From: G963665925 sp963678925
Lineage (GTDB): Bacteria; Bacillota; Clostridia; Peptostreptococcales; Acidaminobacteraceae
Assembly: GCA_963678925.1 (NCBI GenBank)
Contig: OY787533.1
Coordinates: forward strand, 2,108,001-2,172,000
Length of the DNA stretch: 64,000 bases
Direction: 5' to 3'
Shown: one piece after another, positions 46,401-54,689 of the stretch
How the letters are laid out: every line of letters starts with the position of its first letter
Position numbering within the stretch: position 1 is the first letter of the stretch
Translations under genes and position numbers: made by a program
Notes under the pieces: generated by a model
What the model was told of the DNA's origin: nothing
What the model saw: the letters and a program-made list of their open reading frames with translations, nothing else
The model's database searches: none

Positions 46401-48037
46401 TCAACCCTGAAACAGTCTTTACGGTGGATTCAAGCGGCACCCTGGTAGATGTGGCTGGTGACGCTGTTGAAAGCGGCGTCTTGATCGTCAAACCGGAAAC
46501 ACCGAACTTCTCAGGTATTGCCTATACAGATTCCAGCAAGACCACACCGCTTAAGTGGGGCTGGATGATGGCAAGGCCTGCAGGTGCCGACGATGACGAT
46601 TGGGAAAGCTACAAGTGGATCAATACAGACCAGTCAGGCTATTTTGAAATGAAACTTTCAGATGGCGCTTGGAAAATTCAGGAGATGGGCAACTACACTA
46701 CTTGGAGTCGCGTGAACATTCCGTTTACAGTGAACGGTTCCACAGTGACCTCTTCAGTTGCTGGTCTAGTAAGCGGTGGACAGATTTATGTTTATCCGCC
46801 TGAACCAAATCTGCAAGGTTATCTTGAAAACAAGTCAGGTGCACAGGTTTATGCCAATGCATGGCTGACAATCAAGCCTGCGGATGCCAGCGAGTACGAA
46901 TGGGAAAATTCAATCTGGACAGAATACGCACTTCAGAGTGACGGTACAACCTACAGGTTCAAAGAAAACATAGAACCTGGAGATTACAAGGTGGTTGAAG
47001 TTGGCGGCTATGACTTCTTCTATCAGACAGATGTAAGATTCACAGTCAACGCAGATGGCAGCATTGCGTCGACGAGTCTAGATGGTGATCTGCTTGTTGT
47101 GGCACCACCGCAGCCAAACCTGACTGGACAGGTCTATGGAGATACGGATAATGACGGTTCTGCAGACGATCTGGTCAGCAATGGCTGGCTGGGCATTGCA
47201 CGCTATGAAAATGGTGTTCAGGTCACTATGGAAGGTGAGGCAATTCCAAGCACTGAGTACAAGGATGAATGGAGCAACATGTACTGGCAGTTCACACGAT
47301 GGACTGAAACCAATTCAAACGGCAAGTACGAAATGAAGCTTTCTGCAGGCACTTATCGAATTATCGGTGTCGGTGGACAAGGTGTATGGTACGAACCGCG
47401 TAAGGATTTCACAATCGTCGAGGGTGAGCTGAAGCTTCTGGACATCACTGAACCTGGACCGAATGTAACTGTAACGATTTCAGGTGTTCCAACAGCAATG
47501 CAAAGTGCAGCTTATGCATGGCTGGATGTCTTCCGTGTTGAAAACGGCGTGAAGTACTTTGAACCATTTGAGTTCAAATCCAGTTCCGGATCAGAATTCA
47601 TCTTTGAAGGCAATCTGCCGGTCGGCACCTACACCGTCGGTTTCTTCGGCACAGAGTACGGTGGCATAGAAATTGAGGACACCGGACTCTCCGTAGGTAG
47701 CGGTCAGACAAACTATGAAGTGAATGTCGGTAATGAATCTGGAAAACAGGTTGTTACAGGACAAATTCTAAATGGTGGCAGTGCTCTTGGACAAAAAGCA
47801 TGGATCAAGATCGAAGGTACAGTTGAAAATCAGACGGTAACGAAGAAAACACAAACGGACAGAGATGGTAACTTTAAGTTCAAACTGCCGGACAACACGG
47901 ACTGGACTGTGACAGAAATCAGTTTGAAAGAAGGGTATCTGCTTCTTCCAGAAAGTGCAAACTATGAGTTCAACACAGGTTCAGATGCAAGTCCTTCAGG
48001 GGACTGGAATCTGGATATAGGAAGTCTTCTTCAGTAA
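40460..48037 (+). CDS. Giant secreted repeat protein (2,525 residues), transthyretin-like modules
   Basis: The start is TTG at 40460, chosen from GGGAGGAGG seven bases upstream and the signal peptide that follows at once (MKKRIWRLISLLLIFAMGF, cleavage probably after VAYA). Residues about 30-1030 are of unrecognised fold. From about 1034 to the end run about 14 prealbumin-like (carboxypeptidase-regulatory-like) modules of 95-125 residues, many opening P-N-F/L/V-x-G, for example PNFSGTVYYDG, PNLTGQVYGDT and PNVTGKVYKYF. Modules are rich in Trp, Tyr, Asp and almost free of Cys. No LPxTG, SLH or membrane anchor is visible at the C-terminus (ends DIGSLLQ). It is followed 71 bases later by the SLH protein, so an S-layer or sheath role is likely but inferred. 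Confidence 0.85.
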   Translation: MKKRIWRLISLLLIFAMGFSGPLGQVAYAYDSLGYFDFDLGESPYIDFNNTSTAALTIDLENAAALKFVLEGLTDEGVVNGDVDGDNRVQGFLESFGVMLTDQDAPTGNVSIAQATGNLVNSNEASVLEIALEVGQTLRNETPYRIEFLTPTVRSLINRIAMNVYTASDIEKNVKFETVDEAGTILSQNLAHFDVSSQSAITVREFTGDNILTLSGPTLSMDLGNVTDFGLANLEFIVEGIGQLSDTPTPSHAYLNGADSLMCGFQELNADPYVYSLAVPIDITPISGETTFAIELDDVGMQAYSTLIDQYINTNPSDGNVYVLGKDASGDVVAYNLLTSTNKELYVDPTFMFDGTTQPPFVGFYDMSVLPVLKYIYTGIPDTAGSGMLVDGVSSYDLDDGYGPHETPFSLTLTEDSYQDGDYTLDSMWFKELDGEVLNPGAEVPVHIFEDNTVVLSHDNLEVAEELRPITTEFHWTPDASVIESFFEWAYLEEYQIGSDTDIHVITEPYSGNIGDLYLEIVELDYDNRIDGEPAQSKLERYEATDIDDVSIADKSRITFERISTDYMGLDAATNTYDLRANLVFNNPELTSLGAVETLLDGTLEADFYPPEPYSMQFDGMLDGVYYFVIGMNDKVDVAQLSANKDKFLDLFNKISDISSASIVSVEGYQDPYNTMPVTDGMYSMILVGVDTLLPPHTEMVFNATVENQGSADLDFDYDASMEQIVIKSEGSGSGDLVFHVVETGGGDQYITKSYQAAAVQTDYSVDYFIEVAFDAYPIKVDAESLLTGSSFFAGITDANGNAMFETEFVELYMETQINSMLLDADGNYLLNANLSLIPVSDIPEPTSGSAIIWENVYNLSSDADGMIYGSVYPGSYLAFELTEKDAEGVKEDRSIDLNLAFPVRSSFDPYMDPIQLPADNVSGNSLRSGTVYEEDIIFIKSEYLDDLQAAMADMSNWELFDVLDMFYIKEVTTEADGQFNMYLTPGDYTLIGKYEGDSIIDAVSVNGTAVSPSAPYAFTVGSSGITTIADIEFPPPTVTGTITDYTGAPLDEVYVELKGANGHYETITDANGVFNMAVNVAGDYSLIVVRSDWDSEGPGQLFVNETGFDNLSITESEITQIGAGTLDAVDMGTTALPPATMVVQFRVGESDVGYDAYSGIMITQAAGTGEEPPEFEVSSRTGGFNLYLPDGDYSIEEFDFNDMYVELDPTLDFNIPATASPYYIDLNDYYNAVITVLDESGQPLEGYRVEVENEFNWWYQNAVTNASGDAFFNFDVPTDGTDAMIHVVGYEYKDKWYDLYDQNLWMNVNNTHSGTNKAELTITVQKPNFSGTVYYDGETQIKNGHLDIRWKSDSGTMMDEWYNIWINESGDFTFALPKAGTYIIESAGANYAGMENMDLSWFEINKAIDVVDVGGVLTVVEAGTTTPIDMPMTITKAQPNFAGHLYKSGSTPYLASVDATEFYVSMIVQQTGVDPILLEYEPWNYEYYVEVKQDGYFEANLDASNGYQVVGVQTSRGWFEFSTPVPVTLSEASLSTITAPTPNFNGVIAEFDGTPITGINYGRVEVEKADGTLWTGADIDDAGNFGLALENGAEYVIREYWYDTEETTGVYTNHYVRLDRTVTVGTGTSDLTLAPNFMITLSTSSDLMGIPTQGTQEYDDFLMYNNYFNANIRPVLTSADFETVAKYQDYLNNPWNYGLWVEGKYDAASGNVAFYTYLDPGTYELMDVNGMYLNLEIGEEFTVNGASSSSNLNYETSPDRYTMDVLYETNVTGTILESGQAVPYAWVNFMRTDVAWDDYTTSMWYGTKTNANGEFALNLPGDEQSGPDGDDETTADYRLEGYNTEGYWEGYQWIPGKWTPVGYRFQINSSGDLTDTSGNLLSEISITPNVTGKVYKYFKDYDNAADFIEAAPSIGDQVQAKQAWLTIWPYDTSDPNYEIPWEDWDKSIWTETDPDTGLFSLMLEPGDYIVADASMNNFWFNPETVFTVDSSGTLVDVAGDAVESGVLIVKPETPNFSGIAYTDSSKTTPLKWGWMMARPAGADDDDWESYKWINTDQSGYFEMKLSDGAWKIQEMGNYTTWSRVNIPFTVNGSTVTSSVAGLVSGGQIYVYPPEPNLQGYLENKSGAQVYANAWLTIKPADASEYEWENSIWTEYALQSDGTTYRFKENIEPGDYKVVEVGGYDFFYQTDVRFTVNADGSIASTSLDGDLLVVAPPQPNLTGQVYGDTDNDGSADDLVSNGWLGIARYENGVQVTMEGEAIPSTEYKDEWSNMYWQFTRWTETNSNGKYEMKLSAGTYRIIGVGGQGVWYEPRKDFTIVEGELKLLDITEPGPNVTVTISGVPTAMQSAAYAWLDVFRVENGVKYFEPFEFKSSSGSEFIFEGNLPVGTYTVGFFGTEYGGIEIEDTGLSVGSGQTNYEVNVGNESGKQVVTGQILNGGSALGQKAWIKIEGTVENQTVTKKTQTDRDGNFKFKLPDNTDWTVTEISLKEGYLLLPESANYEFNTGSDASPSGDWNLDIGSLLQ

Positions 48038-48041
48038 AAAC

Positions 48042-48088
48042 AGGAAGCTGGAGGTTGGCGCCAGACCGACGCTGACCTCTGGTTCCAA
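48042..48088 (+). promoter_or_regulatory. Intercistronic hairpin between the giant surface-protein genes
   Basis: GGAAGCTGGAGGTTGGCG can pair imperfectly with CGCTGACCTCTGGTTCC. There is no T-run, so it is more likely an mRNA processing or stability element than a terminator. Confidence 0.4.
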
Positions 48089-48108
48089 AGAATTAGGAGA
48101 GGTGACAC

Positions 48109-51100
48109 ATGAATCAAATCCAAGCAAAGCATCTTGTTAAACGCTTATTCATATATGCTCTGGTCATGCTCATGGTGTTGACATCTTATCAGCCTGTTCA
48201 AATGAGTTTTGCTGTTGAGGGTGTCGGCTTCTCGGTATCGCCTGAGTATATCAATACGGATCAGCTCCCGACCATTGTTACGGTTACCGCTGATGCGAGT
48301 GCGTTTACAGTCGGATCAGCGTATCCGACACTGATTAACACAGCTACACAGGAAACCCAGTCGGTTTCGATTGTGGATTCCTCTGCAACACTTATGAAGT
48401 TTACCGTTCCGGCGGGTGTGAGTGCTGGAACCTATGAAATACGTATCAGTGACCCTGAGGGGAATCAGGGTACAACGACCAAATACTATTCTGTTTCGAC
48501 GGCCTATGAAGTCGGACAGAGCACGATTACAACCTCGGCGCCTTTTGAAAGTCTTCCAAAGGGCTATGACGCGCAGGAAAACATCACTGTAACAGGTTCC
48601 TTCACCAAGTTTTCTGAAGGTCAGACAACTGTGGAACTTCTTCAGTCAAGCGCTGTCATCGATACGGCAAGTGTGACAGATGTCACAGAGGGGTCGGGTA
48701 GCACGCAGACCATAACCTTTGCTGTGGGAACGGGCCTGGCGAGCGGGACCTACGATGTGCGATTTACCACGGGTTCCGATGTGGACACGGTTAGCGGAGG
48801 TCTTGTGGTCAGAGGGGCAGCCAGCATTGTGCTGGATACCTCAAGTGTGACTGCTGGCTATTCGCAAACCAATGTGACTGTAACCGGAACCAATACCGGA
48901 TTCAGCAATGCCACAAGCGTCCAGATTCTGGACAGCCAAGGCGCTGCAACCGGAAAAGCGGGGACTGCAAATGTCACCGATGAAGACACGCTGGGATTCT
49001 CCGTCAAAACGGGTCTGGCTGCCGGAACCTATACGGTGCGCATTACGACCGGTGTTGAGATTGCCAATGCAACCTTTACAGTTTACGCGCCATCCGCACA
49101 GGTGAAGAAGCAGTCTGACAGTTCGACGCTGACAAAGCTAGGCAAGTATTATAGCGCTCAGAGCCTTAAGTTAAGTGGTACGAATACAAACTTTGCAAGT
49201 GGGGAGACAACCCTGTCCGTATTTAAGGATTCCACTCAGGTGACAGGCGCAATCACGGGAACACCAACCGTCAATTCATCGACAGAAGTCCTGTTCACCT
49301 TAGCGGCGTGGACCAGTTCAATAGCTACGGGTGATATCGAAATCAAGGCAACAACCGGCGGTGAAGAGACTACGGCAACACTGAGTATTGTAGAACCAAG
49401 CGTGACACTCACATACAACTCCAATGCGGTTGTTGATGATGAAATTGCCAACGGCTACAAGGCCTTCAGTGTGGATATTGATGGTACGGACACTTATTTC
49501 ACATCGAGTACAGTGGTTGAAGTCATGTACAGTTCAACCGATTATGCCACAGGTGAAGTCTATACCGATGCAAAAAATATCAGCTTCACACTTGATGCAG
49601 GACTGCCCGAGGGTACGTATACGGTGACAATTGACCTGGATGGAACAGGTGCAAAAACAATCGAAACCAGTCTGGTGGTGGCTCCAGAGGAGTCTATCCT
49701 GAGTGTATCACCGAGCAATATACTAAGGACAAAGAGTGTGACAAAGACCTATACGGTTTATGGCTCCAACACACACTTCACTGCGGGTACGCCATCTGTG
49801 GATATTGATGGAACCTCAAGTGAAACCATCAGCAATGTGACTGTGGTTGACGCCACAACGCTTACCTTTGACCTCATACCAAGCACTGTGGATGTCAATG
49901 GTGACCTGGATCTTATCGTGACGGTCAACTCAAGTGCCATTGCTGAATCGGCAACCCTGACGGATGGCCTGACGGCTACCAATCAGGGAATTGAAGCTTC
50001 TCCGGAAACCTACTATACACTGGAGCGCGGGAACGCAACGGTTTCTGTCACTGCGGAAGGCTTCACCTACGATGCGAGTGTAAGCAACATTTCTGCAACC
50101 GTAGGTGGAACATCGGTTGATGTGACAAGAGACTCTGACACTCAAATCAGCTTTGAGCTGCCGAGTGGTGTTTCTACGGGATCTCTTACAGTGGCTGTGA
50201 ATAACAACGGCAGCAGCTATACCACATCCATTTCCGTGCAAACCAGTCAGGAAACCAGCAATACACCGGCATTCAAGATTTATGGATACGGCCATAACTC
50301 CGATGGCGATATCGCGGTTCAGGGCAATGACACCTTGACCTTCAGTTCGGGGGATGCTCCGACTGCGGTTGCCAGTATAAATTCTGAGGAGTATACGGTG
50401 AGTGTCGGCAGCATAGACGGGACGGCCAATACGCTGACACTGACCCTTCCGGATGGACTCGATGCAGGGTATTATGACATTGCCCTGACGTGGTCAAGCG
50501 GAGATTATGCAGGCAATACCCTGACCCTATCCGATTACCAGATCAAGAATGAACTGGATGGCGAAAACGGGATTGAAATCTACTATTCAGGCGTCGAGGC
50601 GTCGAGCAGAACCGTCTATTTGAATGGCGCGGGAACCTTATCCTTTACTGCCATAGGAGATATTCTGAACGGGTCTGCAAGCACTGATAAAACGGCCTAT
50701 GCAGATTGGGCTTCAAGCGATACGAGTGTAGCCACCATATCTGCGGGAACCGTGACTGTAGCAGGCAGAGGCACAACAACACTGTCGGTTGCCTATGATG
50801 AAGCTTCCGACTCGATTACGCTTTATGTTATGGGACCGGACTCCATCGTTATTGAGGGCAGTGACGCCAACATCCGTATTGGGGAGTCAGCACTCCTCTC
50901 TGCAACGGCAACCTATGGAGATGCGTCGACAGAAACGGTAACGAGCAAGGCTTCATGGTCTGCATCGAACAGCAACCTCAGTTTGAGCGGCAGCACCGTG
51001 ACGGGTGTCAATTCAGGTCAGGCGACCGTATCGGCTGCCTATGGCGGGGCGACAGGCACCTTAAATCTTACGGTGTCCTCCATTGACCTTACACCATCGG

Positions 51101-53775
51101 TTGTACAGTCTCTGAAACTTGGTAATGTGTCTGTCATCATAGACGGCATTGAAACGGGTACGACAATAACATCACTGACCCTTGGCGGGTCTTCGGTAAC
51201 GCCATCGGATGACGGAACGAACATTTCATTTATACCGCCTGCTGGAACAGCGGCAGGAACTGCGGTGGTTGAAGTGGTGGCATCCGGACAGACCCACAGT
51301 GCGGCCCTGACTGTTTTAGAAAGCTCCATGACACTGGATACGGTGATTCTTGAAGAGGGCTATGAAGCCTTTGACATGGTCGCAACTTTGAAAAATGCAG
51401 ATGTCAGTGCAGACGAAGAACCGGAAGTAACCGTTGACGGAACACTTGTCAGCAGTGCGGATGTAACTGTGGATGAGACAGAGAATACGGTGACATTCCT
51501 CGTTGACGCAGGTCTTGCGGCAGGAACCTATGATGTTGTTTTTGAGTGGACAAGCGGCGATTATATGGGCAATACGCTGACAAAGAGCATGAGCGTTGCT
51601 GAAGAGGGCAGTGTTGACATAAGTATTTCCGGTGCATCTTCAGTGGGAATCGGTTCAACGACCGATCTGACACTTGTCGCTACGGTGGATGAAGTTGATC
51701 AAACCCTATCAGGTGCGAGCTGGTCATCATCGGATGAAAACATTGCAACTGTAAACAGTACAGGTACAGTAACCGGTATTGCGGCAGGTTCTGTAACAAT
51801 CACTGCAACATTCCAGAGCAAGACGTACACCAAGACAATTCTTGTACCATCGCAGACCACAGAAACAGATAATAATCGGGACAGCAGTAGCAGTAGCAGT
51901 AGCAGTAGCGGTGGCACCGGCGGCGGTGGCGGCGGTACAGTGACCGTTGGTGTTGAGCCGGGCACAGGACCAGTCCTGACGCCAGCTACGACATCCGATG
52001 TTGTACGCGATATTCTCGAAAATGCAGAGACCCTATCTGTAGAGGACGTTGTACGCGACCTTGCAGTCATCAGAGACAGCACCGTTGTGAACCTCAGGAC
52101 GGGAGACTTTGATATCGATGAGGCCAAATTCATTGCCGATTCCGTATTCAAGGTTACTGAAGCACTGATTGCACGTTCGGAGTCTACTGCTGTTGAACTC
52201 AACCAGACTGCGCGCGATATGGCCCAGGTTGTAGGTGCCTATGTTGCACGCAAGGATGTTGAGGCGTCTGATGCGGTAGCATGGGCAGGTAGGGTCATGA
52301 ATCTGGTGGGCACAAGTACACTGCAGAAAGCGGGACAGTCCTCGCAGCAGGCATCTGCAGTTGCTGTCGATATTATGGACAGCGTGGTCGTCAAGGTTCT
52401 GAAAAAAGGCATCGACCAGAAAACAGCCACGGCAGTATTCAAGACCTTCATGGAAGATGTGGCCAAACCAGCATTCAAGCTGGACGCGGCCAAGGTTGAC
52501 AGCGCAAAACTCATGGACCGTATCGTCAAAGCCACGTCTGATATCATTGAGTTGTCAGGCAAGATCGACAAGTCAATGCTTGTTGAAACACAGGCTGGAT
52601 CGGGAACTGAAATCAAGGTGGATGCCAATGCGCTTGTCCTGGCAGCCAACAATGCGATCCAGAAGAAAGAAGAGCTTAAGAATATGGTCATCCTCAATGC
52701 ACAAAGCAATATTGAGGTGCAAATGATACCGCGTGTCGGTGTTGACCTGCCGGATACAGCGGCAGATGTGAAGCTGAGTCTTGACAGTGCAGCGGTTTCG
52801 GGTGTACAAAGTACAGGTGCCGAAATGCAGATTTCAGCTAAGGGTGCCAAATTTGTCTTTAAAAATGAGACGCTAAGTGAAATGAAGGCATCAGGTATTG
52901 AACTGCGTGTCGGTGAGGTTGGTGCCCTTGAAAAGACGCTTTACCTCAAGAATATGCCGATGGCAACGCGAATGAACATCTCAGCTGTCGACAACACGAA
53001 AGAAATTGATATGTCAGGCTATGAGAGTCTCGTCAACAAGCCGACAATGAGTCTTGATTTTGATGACGGTGTGATTTTCGTACCTGCACATGTAAATGTA
53101 TTTGTTTACGACGAAGAAACAGCAGCTTGGGAATATGTGAAATCAGAGGTTGATATGGCAAGAGCAAGTGTCAGCTTCAAACCACCGCATTTCAGCGTGT
53201 ACTCCGTTGTGGACTATTCGAAGACATTTGATGATCTGAAAGCCTATGGCACGACACCGGCGCACTGGTCTAAGTCCTATGTTGAGGCCATGGCATCGCG
53301 TGGACTGACAAGCGGTATTTCAGAGACCGAATTTGGACCGGATTACACCATTACAAGGGCGCAGTTTGCAACACTGCTTGCAAATGCACTGAATCTTGAT
53401 GGAGATACGGGTTCGGCATTCAAGGATGTTCAATCGGGAACCTGGTACTACGAGTCTGTGAATCGCGCATATGACGCAGGCTTGGTATCGGGTCTCGGAA
53501 ATGGCATGTTTCAGCCAGATGCTCAAATTACCAGAGAGCAGATGGCAGTCATGATTTCAAAAGCATATGAAATCATGCTGGGAACCGCAATGAAGGGAGA
53601 GGCAGAGGCTCTGAAGGATATTGATGATGTCAGCGACTGGGCAAGAGCTTCAGTGGAAGCCGCCAAGTATCATGGCGTTATCTCCGGATATACCGATGGA
53701 AGCTTCAAGCCAAAAGCATTCGCCACAAGAGCAGAGGGCGTTGTTATGCTTAAAAAGCTGCTGGATCTTAAATAA
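48109..53775 (+). CDS. Giant SLH-domain surface protein (1,888 residues), S-layer candidate
   Basis: It has a signal peptide (about 1-36, FIYALVMLMVLTSYQPVQMS...AVEG). About seven to eight IPT/TIG-like beta modules of 90-100 residues follow (about 40-820), with recurring G-L-x-x-G-T-Y-x-V-x-I/F. Three Big_2-like domains come next (about 860-1250, for example WASSDTSVATISAGTVTVAG). A low-complexity Ser-then-Gly linker lies at about 1258-1280, then a helical region of unknown fold (about 1295-1530) and a beta-rich part. Three SLH domains close the protein at about 1707, 1768 and 1837 (DAGLVSGLGNGMFQPDAQIT; YHGVISGYTDGSFKPKAFAT). SLH domains bind pyruvylated secondary wall polymers. ATG 48109 follows AGGAGAGG. 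Confidence 0.9.
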   Translation: MNQIQAKHLVKRLFIYALVMLMVLTSYQPVQMSFAVEGVGFSVSPEYINTDQLPTIVTVTADASAFTVGSAYPTLINTATQETQSVSIVDSSATLMKFTVPAGVSAGTYEIRISDPEGNQGTTTKYYSVSTAYEVGQSTITTSAPFESLPKGYDAQENITVTGSFTKFSEGQTTVELLQSSAVIDTASVTDVTEGSGSTQTITFAVGTGLASGTYDVRFTTGSDVDTVSGGLVVRGAASIVLDTSSVTAGYSQTNVTVTGTNTGFSNATSVQILDSQGAATGKAGTANVTDEDTLGFSVKTGLAAGTYTVRITTGVEIANATFTVYAPSAQVKKQSDSSTLTKLGKYYSAQSLKLSGTNTNFASGETTLSVFKDSTQVTGAITGTPTVNSSTEVLFTLAAWTSSIATGDIEIKATTGGEETTATLSIVEPSVTLTYNSNAVVDDEIANGYKAFSVDIDGTDTYFTSSTVVEVMYSSTDYATGEVYTDAKNISFTLDAGLPEGTYTVTIDLDGTGAKTIETSLVVAPEESILSVSPSNILRTKSVTKTYTVYGSNTHFTAGTPSVDIDGTSSETISNVTVVDATTLTFDLIPSTVDVNGDLDLIVTVNSSAIAESATLTDGLTATNQGIEASPETYYTLERGNATVSVTAEGFTYDASVSNISATVGGTSVDVTRDSDTQISFELPSGVSTGSLTVAVNNNGSSYTTSISVQTSQETSNTPAFKIYGYGHNSDGDIAVQGNDTLTFSSGDAPTAVASINSEEYTVSVGSIDGTANTLTLTLPDGLDAGYYDIALTWSSGDYAGNTLTLSDYQIKNELDGENGIEIYYSGVEASSRTVYLNGAGTLSFTAIGDILNGSASTDKTAYADWASSDTSVATISAGTVTVAGRGTTTLSVAYDEASDSITLYVMGPDSIVIEGSDANIRIGESALLSATATYGDASTETVTSKASWSASNSNLSLSGSTVTGVNSGQATVSAAYGGATGTLNLTVSSIDLTPSVVQSLKLGNVSVIIDGIETGTTITSLTLGGSSVTPSDDGTNISFIPPAGTAAGTAVVEVVASGQTHSAALTVLESSMTLDTVILEEGYEAFDMVATLKNADVSADEEPEVTVDGTLVSSADVTVDETENTVTFLVDAGLAAGTYDVVFEWTSGDYMGNTLTKSMSVAEEGSVDISISGASSVGIGSTTDLTLVATVDEVDQTLSGASWSSSDENIATVNSTGTVTGIAAGSVTITATFQSKTYTKTILVPSQTTETDNNRDSSSSSSSSSGGTGGGGGGTVTVGVEPGTGPVLTPATTSDVVRDILENAETLSVEDVVRDLAVIRDSTVVNLRTGDFDIDEAKFIADSVFKVTEALIARSESTAVELNQTARDMAQVVGAYVARKDVEASDAVAWAGRVMNLVGTSTLQKAGQSSQQASAVAVDIMDSVVVKVLKKGIDQKTATAVFKTFMEDVAKPAFKLDAAKVDSAKLMDRIVKATSDIIELSGKIDKSMLVETQAGSGTEIKVDANALVLAANNAIQKKEELKNMVILNAQSNIEVQMIPRVGVDLPDTAADVKLSLDSAAVSGVQSTGAEMQISAKGAKFVFKNETLSEMKASGIELRVGEVGALEKTLYLKNMPMATRMNISAVDNTKEIDMSGYESLVNKPTMSLDFDDGVIFVPAHVNVFVYDEETAAWEYVKSEVDMARASVSFKPPHFSVYSVVDYSKTFDDLKAYGTTPAHWSKSYVEAMASRGLTSGISETEFGPDYTITRAQFATLLANALNLDGDTGSAFKDVQSGTWYYESVNRAYDAGLVSGLGNGMFQPDAQITREQMAVMISKAYEIMLGTAMKGEAEALKDIDDVSDWARASVEAAKYHGVISGYTDGSFKPKAFATRAEGVVMLKKLLDLK
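51882..51912 (+). repeat. Hexanucleotide microsatellite AGCAGT in the linker of the SLH protein
   Basis: AGCAGT is repeated about five times and encodes poly-Ser, followed by a GGC/GGT-rich poly-Gly stretch. Slippage by whole units keeps the frame, so linker length could vary among strains. Confidence 0.8.
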
Positions 53776-53790
53776 GGAATAGGTAGTAAA

Positions 53791-53845
53791 GGGCTGCTGC
53801 ATATCAGGTCATGATTTATCTGGTGTGTGGCAGTCCTGTTTTTTT
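53791..53845 (+). terminator. Terminator of the surface-protein operon
   Basis: 53791-53807 pairs with 53820-53836 over 17 positions with several G-U pairs, followed by TGTTTTTTT. Confidence 0.85.
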
Positions 53846-53878
53846 GATGGCGCAGGTAAGGGAAATTCCCCCTGTCAT

Positions 53879-53908
53879 TTCACAAAAGGCTAGAAAAGTA
53901 TGTATAAT
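53879..53908 (+). promoter_or_regulatory. Promoter of the thioesterase gene
   Basis: TTCACA (53879-53884), 18 bases, TATAAT (53903-53908). Confidence 0.65.
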
Positions 53909-53975
53909 GTGAAGTGACGGTGAATAATTATTTAGGTCAATACATAGTGAAATGAATGGAAATACGAGGTGACTT

Positions 53976-54359
53976 ATGTCGGAACTAAAGCTTGGAATGG
54001 TCTTTGAAACAAAGAAAATCGTTGAAGAAGCAGATACGGCTGCGAAATTTGGGAGTGGTGGCGTTTATGTATTTGCCACACCTATGATGATTGGCATTAT
54101 GGAGAATGCTTCGATGAACTGTGTGCAGGAAGCCCTTGAAGAGGGTCAGGGAACGGTGGGCATTCATCTTGACGTGAAGCATTTGGCTGCTACGCCAATG
54201 GGAATGGAAGTCCGTGCTGTAGCTGAGTTGATTGAAATTGACGGTAAGAAGCTACGCTTCAAGGTTGAAGCTTTTGACGAAGACAAGAAAATCGGCGAAG
54301 GTACGCATGACCGGTTTATTATCAATGTTGAAAAGTTCATGAGCAAACTGCAAAAATAG
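53976..54359 (+). CDS. Hotdog-fold thioesterase, FlK-like
   Basis: This 127-residue protein resembles the fluoroacetyl-CoA-thioesterase-like group: GMVFETKKIVEEADTAAKFG, VFATPMMIGIMENASMNCVQ, GTVGIHLDVKHLAATPMGME, FDEDKKIGEGTHDRFIINVE. The Thr/Glu/His residues used by FlK (here around the TP, ME and GTHDR segments) appear kept. It likely hydrolyses a small acyl-CoA; a house-keeping role releasing stuck CoA esters beside the propionate genes is an inference. GAGGTGA lies before the ATG. Confidence 0.8.
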   Translation: MSELKLGMVFETKKIVEEADTAAKFGSGGVYVFATPMMIGIMENASMNCVQEALEEGQGTVGIHLDVKHLAATPMGMEVRAVAELIEIDGKKLRFKVEAFDEDKKIGEGTHDRFIINVEKFMSKLQK

Positions 54360-54689
54360 ATTATTTTACCATGGAAAATACCGGAACAGGCTTTTGAACG
54401 GCTGAACCAGAGACTTGCAGCTGAATGAGGTTTAGTAAAACTTTATGGGCATATATCAGCTTGATAAAAAAATGACAATCTGGTGAAGTTTTTGTAACTT
54501 TATACTGGTATTCTGAAATAATGTATGCTATTATAAACGTGCACGTATTCTGAATATTCAGCGGGGAAATTGCCAGGTCTGTATCTGGGTGTCTTCCAAC
54601 ATCCAGTCGGTATGGATTACACGGCATAGTAAAAAACGTCGATTTTTTTGCTATGCCTTTCATATTTTTTTGACAAGGTGGTGCCTATA
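54360..54689 (+). promoter_or_regulatory. fumA leader with an attenuator-like terminator
   Basis: This 330-base gap contains no gene. In its second half lie a perfect 12-bp palindrome CTGAATATTCAG (54550-54561), a hairpin CTGGGTG/CATCCAG (54585-54591 and 54600-54606), and an intrinsic terminator GGCATAG (54623-54629)/CTATGCC (54651-54657) followed by TTTCATATTTTTTTG. The terminator ends only about 17 bases before the fumA start, so it sits in the fumA leader rather than at the end of the thioesterase gene. Conditional termination is likely; the signal is unknown. Confidence 0.55.
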
